Shown: piece by piece, positions 61,257-64,000 of the stretch | Position numbering within the stretch: the first letter of the stretch is position 1 | How the letters are laid out: each line of letters begins with the position of its first letter | NCBI GenBank assembly: GCA_017477325.1 | Contig: JAFUWV010000011.1 | Coordinates: forward strand, 124,001-188,000 | Source: Paludibacteraceae bacterium | Lineage (GTDB): Bacteria; Bacteroidota; Bacteroidia; Bacteroidales; Paludibacteraceae | DNA: 64,000 nt | Reading direction: 5' to 3' | Program-made: the position numbers and the translations under genes | Notes under the pieces: model-generated | Told to the model about the DNA's origin: nothing | The model's database searches: none | The model's input: only the letters and a program-made list of their open reading frames with translations

Positions 61257-62000
61257 ATGAAAAGTTTCTTCATACATGTAGGTGAATACTGCTTGTTGAT
61301 GAGCCGAGTATTCCGTTTGCCCGACAAGTGGCGCATGTTTTTCCGTCAGTTGTCGAAAGAGTTTGAGAAGCAGGGTATTCAGTCGCTGCCGATAGTGATA
61401 ATCATCTCCGTATTTATCGGTGCAATACTGACTATTCAGACGAAACTGAACACGAGCAACCCTCTTCTGCCGACCTACTCTACCGGTTTGGTGACGCGCG
61501 ACACGTTGCTGCTGGAGTTTTCGTCAACCATTCTGTGTCTGATACTTGCCGGCAAGGTGGGCAGTAACATTGCTTCGGAGATAGGCACGATGCGTATCAC
61601 GGAGCAAATAGACGCGCTTGAGATAATGGGTGTCAACTCAGCCAACTACCTGATATTGCCGAAAGTAACGGCATTTGTGCTGATGATGCCGATACTGGTG
61701 ATTATCTCGATGGCAGTGGGTCTGGTTGGCGGCTATTGCGTGGGAATGTTCTCGGACGTGATTACCGTGGCAGACTATTTGCTGGGAATACAGTATGCGT
61801 TTATTCCGTTTTACGTATGGTATTCGATAATCAAGTCGCTTGTGTTTGCGTTTATAATAGCGTCGGTGAGTTCATACTACGGTTATTACGCATACGGTGG
61901 TGCTCTTGAAGTAGGTAAAGCCTCGACGAGTGCAGTAGTGAACTCAAGTGTGCTGATATTGTTCTTTAACCTGCTGTTAACCAATTTGATGCTGAATTAA
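61257..62000 (+). CDS. mlaE: Lipid-asymmetry ABC permease (MlaE-type)
   Basis: Inner-membrane permease of the Mla system that moves phospholipids between the membranes. About 247 residues with five to six helices and the MlaE/YrbE signature LLEFSSTILCLILAGKVGSNIASEIGTMRITEQIDALEIMGVNSANYLILPKV. I choose the second ATG (61257, MKSFFIHVGEYCLLM), matching family starts; the ATG at 61239 adds six residues. The ATPase gene follows after 1 nt. MlaD, the periplasmic partner, is not adjacent. Confidence 0.92.
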   Translation: MKSFFIHVGEYCLLMSRVFRLPDKWRMFFRQLSKEFEKQGIQSLPIVIIISVFIGAILTIQTKLNTSNPLLPTYSTGLVTRDTLLLEFSSTILCLILAGKVGSNIASEIGTMRITEQIDALEIMGVNSANYLILPKVTAFVLMMPILVIISMAVGLVGGYCVGMFSDVITVADYLLGIQYAFIPFYVWYSIIKSLVFAFIIASVSSYYGYYAYGGALEVGKASTSAVVNSSVLILFFNLLLTNLMLN

Positions 62001-62001
62001 C

Positions 62002-62766
62002 ATGATTAAGGTAGTTGACATAGTAAAAAGTTTTGATGGCACGGTGGTGCTGGATCATATCAACACTGAGTTTGAGGATGGCAAGGTGAATATGATTATC
62101 GGTCAGTCAGGTTCCGGCAAGACGGTGATGATGAAGTCGGTAATAGGTCTGCACCAGATAGACTCAGGCAGAATAGAATATGACGGGAGGAATCTGCCCA
62201 ACATGAAAGAGAAGGAGATACGCCTGCTTCGCCGCGAGGTCGGCATGCTGTTTCAAGGAGCAGCACTGTTCGACTCGCAAACAGTGCTTGAGAACGTGAT
62301 GTACCCGCTTGAGATGTTCTCGGACATGACAACAGAAGAAAAGACAGAGCGGGCACGATTCTGCCTTCAGCGCGTCAACATAGAAGAACGCGCTTTCTCG
62401 CTGATGCCATCGGAGATATCGGGCGGTATGCAGAAGCGCGTAGCGATAGCGAGGGCGATATCGATGAATCCGAAGTATCTGTTTTGCGACGAACCGAACT
62501 CCGGCCTTGACCCGCGCACGAGTCTGGTAATAGACCGTCTGATACAAGACATCACACAGGAATACAACATCTGCACGATAGTCAACTCACACGACATGAA
62601 CTCGATAATGGAGATAGGCGACAACATCGTATTCCTGCTGAAAGGCAAGAAAGCTTGGCAAGGCAGCCGGCATGAGATATTCCATGCAGACAACGAGGCG
62701 TTGGAAGACTTCGTGTTTGCGAGCGAACTATTCAAAAAAGTGAGGAAAGCGAATAGCGAACAGTGA
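62002..62766 (+). CDS. mlaF: Lipid-asymmetry ABC ATPase (MlaF-type)
   Basis: Cytoplasmic ATPase of the Mla transporter. The 254-residue protein has Walker A GQSGSGKT (34-41), the Q-loop LFQGAALFDSQTV, the ABC signature SGGMQKRVAIARAI, Walker B YLFCDEPNSGLDPRTS and switch His in NSHDMNSIMEI. The last codons (ANSEQ, then stop) are written by the intergenic GCGAATAGCGAACAG repeat. Starts 1 nt after mlaE. Confidence 0.95.
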   Translation: MIKVVDIVKSFDGTVVLDHINTEFEDGKVNMIIGQSGSGKTVMMKSVIGLHQIDSGRIEYDGRNLPNMKEKEIRLLRREVGMLFQGAALFDSQTVLENVMYPLEMFSDMTTEEKTERARFCLQRVNIEERAFSLMPSEISGGMQKRVAIARAISMNPKYLFCDEPNSGLDPRTSLVIDRLIQDITQEYNICTIVNSHDMNSIMEIGDNIVFLLKGKKAWQGSRHEIFHADNEALEDFVFASELFKKVRKANSEQ

Positions 62767-62775
62767 ATAGCGAGA
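62748..62775. repeat. GCGAATAGCGAACAGTGAATAG repeat across the mlaF stop
   Basis: Two to three degenerate units. The first supplies the last five mlaF codons and its TGA. Confidence 0.55.
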
Positions 62776-62777
62776 TT

Positions 62778-63134
62778 ATGAACAGGAAAATATTATTGAT
62801 ATCATTAGCATTATGCGTGAGTTTAGGTGTGTCTGCCCAAGCCCAGCGCCGCGGTGTACCGGCTACTCCTCATCCGATAGAGCACATACAACCGAACGGT
62901 GACACACTGGTTTACCGTTTGCATGGTGACGAGCATCGCCACTGGCAGACCACACTTGACGGCTATCTTATCAAGAAGAACAGACACGACAAGTTTTGTT
63001 ACGCAAAGCTTAACAGAAAAGGTGCGATAAAAGCCACATGCCGCACTGCACACAATGCAGAAGACCGCTCCGAATGCGAGGAAAAATACGTCAGAAAGCA
63101 TATACCACAAAACTATATTCCGACAAGAAAATGA
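62778..63134 (+). CDS. Stand-alone M6-propeptide-like secreted protein
   Basis: A 118-residue secreted protein (signal MNRKILLISLALCVSLGVSAQAQ; start at the ATG at 62778, as an upstream GTG would overlap mlaF). Its body VPATPHPIEHIQPNGDTLVYRLHGDEHRHWQTTLDGYLIKKN parallels the N-terminal propeptide of the next gene (YNGKRTATQPDGTEIEYFVHGDEAYHFMADSEGNML): same QPDG/YxxHGDE/H pattern. It has no catalytic domain. Its stop codon overlaps the next ATG (ATGA), so the two are translationally coupled. It could act as an inhibitor or chaperone of the protease; that is inference. Confidence 0.75.
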   Translation: MNRKILLISLALCVSLGVSAQAQRRGVPATPHPIEHIQPNGDTLVYRLHGDEHRHWQTTLDGYLIKKNRHDKFCYAKLNRKGAIKATCRTAHNAEDRSECEEKYVRKHIPQNYIPTRK

Positions 63135-64000
63135 GAAAGACCCTTTCAATCATTATACTGGTTTCCTTGTTTGCTTCACTGCAAGCCGTGCCTGCCTACA
63201 ACGGCAAACGCACAGCCACTCAGCCGGACGGCACTGAGATAGAATACTTTGTGCACGGAGACGAGGCATATCACTTCATGGCAGACTCCGAAGGCAACAT
63301 GCTTGAGCGCGGGCAAGACGGATTTCTGCGCAAAGCTGGCAAGACACCCACCAGGGAGCAGATAAGAGTACGCAGGGCTGCTTCTCAAATTCAGCATGTC
63401 ACTTCAAGGAAAGTAGGCAGTTCCACGCTTATATCGAAAGGGTTGGTTATACTCGTTAACTTCAGCGACGTCAAGTTTCAGGCGGAGAACACGCCTGCGG
63501 CCTTCGACGAGATGCTGAATGGTGCAAACTACACATATAACGGTGCCACAGGCTCAGTTAGACAATATTATGCAGATCAGTCGGACAGTGCATTCGTGCC
63601 CTCTTTCGATGTTTACGGGCCTGTGACAGTAAGTAACACAGCCGAGTGGTACGGGCAATATCAAAGTCGCATAGGCAGAATGGTGAAAGAAGCAGTGATT
63701 GCCGCCAAAGACAGTTTCAAGATAGATTTCTCAAAATACGATGCCGATGAAGACGGCTACGTGGATTTTGTCGATATACTCTACGCAGGATACGGGGCAG
63801 CGGATTCGGATTATGAGAATACGGTATGGCCATGCGAATGGACGCTGAGGGGTGCCGGTCAAACAGTGGTCACCTACGACGGCAAGAATATCGACACATT
63901 CTCATGCCATCAGGAGTTGTGCGGCTTTGGCACATCGAAAGGCAAGCGTGCAGGTATCGGCACGCCGTGTCATGAGTTCGGCCATGTATTCGGGCTGCCC
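63131..64000 (+). CDS. M6 family metalloprotease (cut by window edge)
   Basis: The first 290 residues of a secreted zinc protease. Signal MRKTLSIIILVSLFASLQAVPA, propeptide (about 23-95), then the M6 catalytic domain. The domain begins GLVILVNFSDVKF, continues with ATGSVRQYYADQSDSAFVPSFDVYGPVT and a calcium-type DADEDGYVDFVDIL. It then reaches the zinc motif HEFGH at 281-285 (TPCHEFGHVFGLP), where the window ends. Related proteins in Bacteroidales usually continue with beta-sandwich modules and a sorting domain. Coupled to the stand-alone propeptide gene. Confidence 0.9.
   Translation, partial: MRKTLSIIILVSLFASLQAVPAYNGKRTATQPDGTEIEYFVHGDEAYHFMADSEGNMLERGQDGFLRKAGKTPTREQIRVRRAASQIQHVTSRKVGSSTLISKGLVILVNFSDVKFQAENTPAAFDEMLNGANYTYNGATGSVRQYYADQSDSAFVPSFDVYGPVTVSNTAEWYGQYQSRIGRMVKEAVIAAKDSFKIDFSKYDADEDGYVDFVDILYAGYGAADSDYENTVWPCEWTLRGAGQTVVTYDGKNIDTFSCHQELCGFGTSKGKRAGIGTPCHEFGHVFGLP

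Overview
This 64 kb window is chromosomal DNA of a member of the Bacteroidetes, most likely the order Bacteroidales. The reasons are internal. There is a SusC/SusD pair, and there are OstA-like, Mla and FtsL-like genes of the Bacteroidetes type. Many promoters match the Bacteroidetes pattern (TTTG, about 20 bp, TAnnTTTG), Shine-Dalgarno sequences are rarely clear, and several secreted proteins end in sorting-domain-like tails. The pectin and hexuronate genes fit a gut or rumen habitat, but that is inference. MurE carries the DNPR signature of meso-diaminopimelate enzymes.

Layout, left to right. 1-12.4 kb is mostly minus strand: a cut asd, a glycosyltransferase, a radical SAM protein and dnaG, then an envelope block (beta-barrel, OstA-like protein, SurA-like foldase, lipoprotein foldase) led by ribD. 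Divergent prmC and recX follow, then a small barrel protein. 12.5-19.5 kb holds an alkaline phosphatase, a 56-codon membrane ORF, tRNA-Asp, two FKBP-type isomerases (one apparently cytoplasmic, one lipoprotein), a polysaccharide flippase and truA, whose 3' end has apparently been rewritten by a small inverted-repeat element. 19.8-32.5 kb is a pectin/hexuronate region: a GH28 polygalacturonase with a DUF4861 lipoprotein on the plus strand, and uxaC, kdgK, eda, a hexuronate-type transporter and an SGNH hydrolase on the minus strand. It is interrupted by grpE-dnaJ and by a REP-associated transposase (RAYT) locus with a GIY-YIG gene. 32.7-46.9 kb has a small lipoprotein, tRNA-Leu, an M16 peptidase, a five-gene Sus-like operon (SusC, SusD, zinc metallohydrolase, DUF4302, BspA-type leucine-rich repeat protein) and a fibronectin type III surface protein. 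47.3-58.0 kb is a division and cell-wall cluster: mraZ, rsmH, ftsL-like, ftsI, murE, mraY, murD, ftsW, murG. It ends in a terminator instead of continuing to murC-ftsQAZ. 58.2-64 kb has a large secreted Ig-like protein, mlaE-mlaF, a stand-alone M6-propeptide-like protein and the start of an M6 metalloprotease cut by the window end at its HEFGH zinc motif.

The most unusual locus is the RAYT at 29758-31047. Its Y1 HUH transposase domain is followed by a long extension that looks like a Rossmann/SLOG-type domain. Seven REP-like palindromes built on CCGCCAA-TTGGCGG lie inside and just upstream of the gene. Three of them are translated as VSAKFGG-type peptide repeats at the transposase's own C-terminus. 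The locus splits uxaC from kdgK. Other points of note are a candidate MraZ operator (TGGGG-N5-TGGGG), a palindrome before grpE, families of short degenerate tandem repeats that fill many intergenic gaps and reach into genes, promoters placed at or next to start codons, and an orphan C-type-lectin-like domain fragment of the kind diversified by retroelements.
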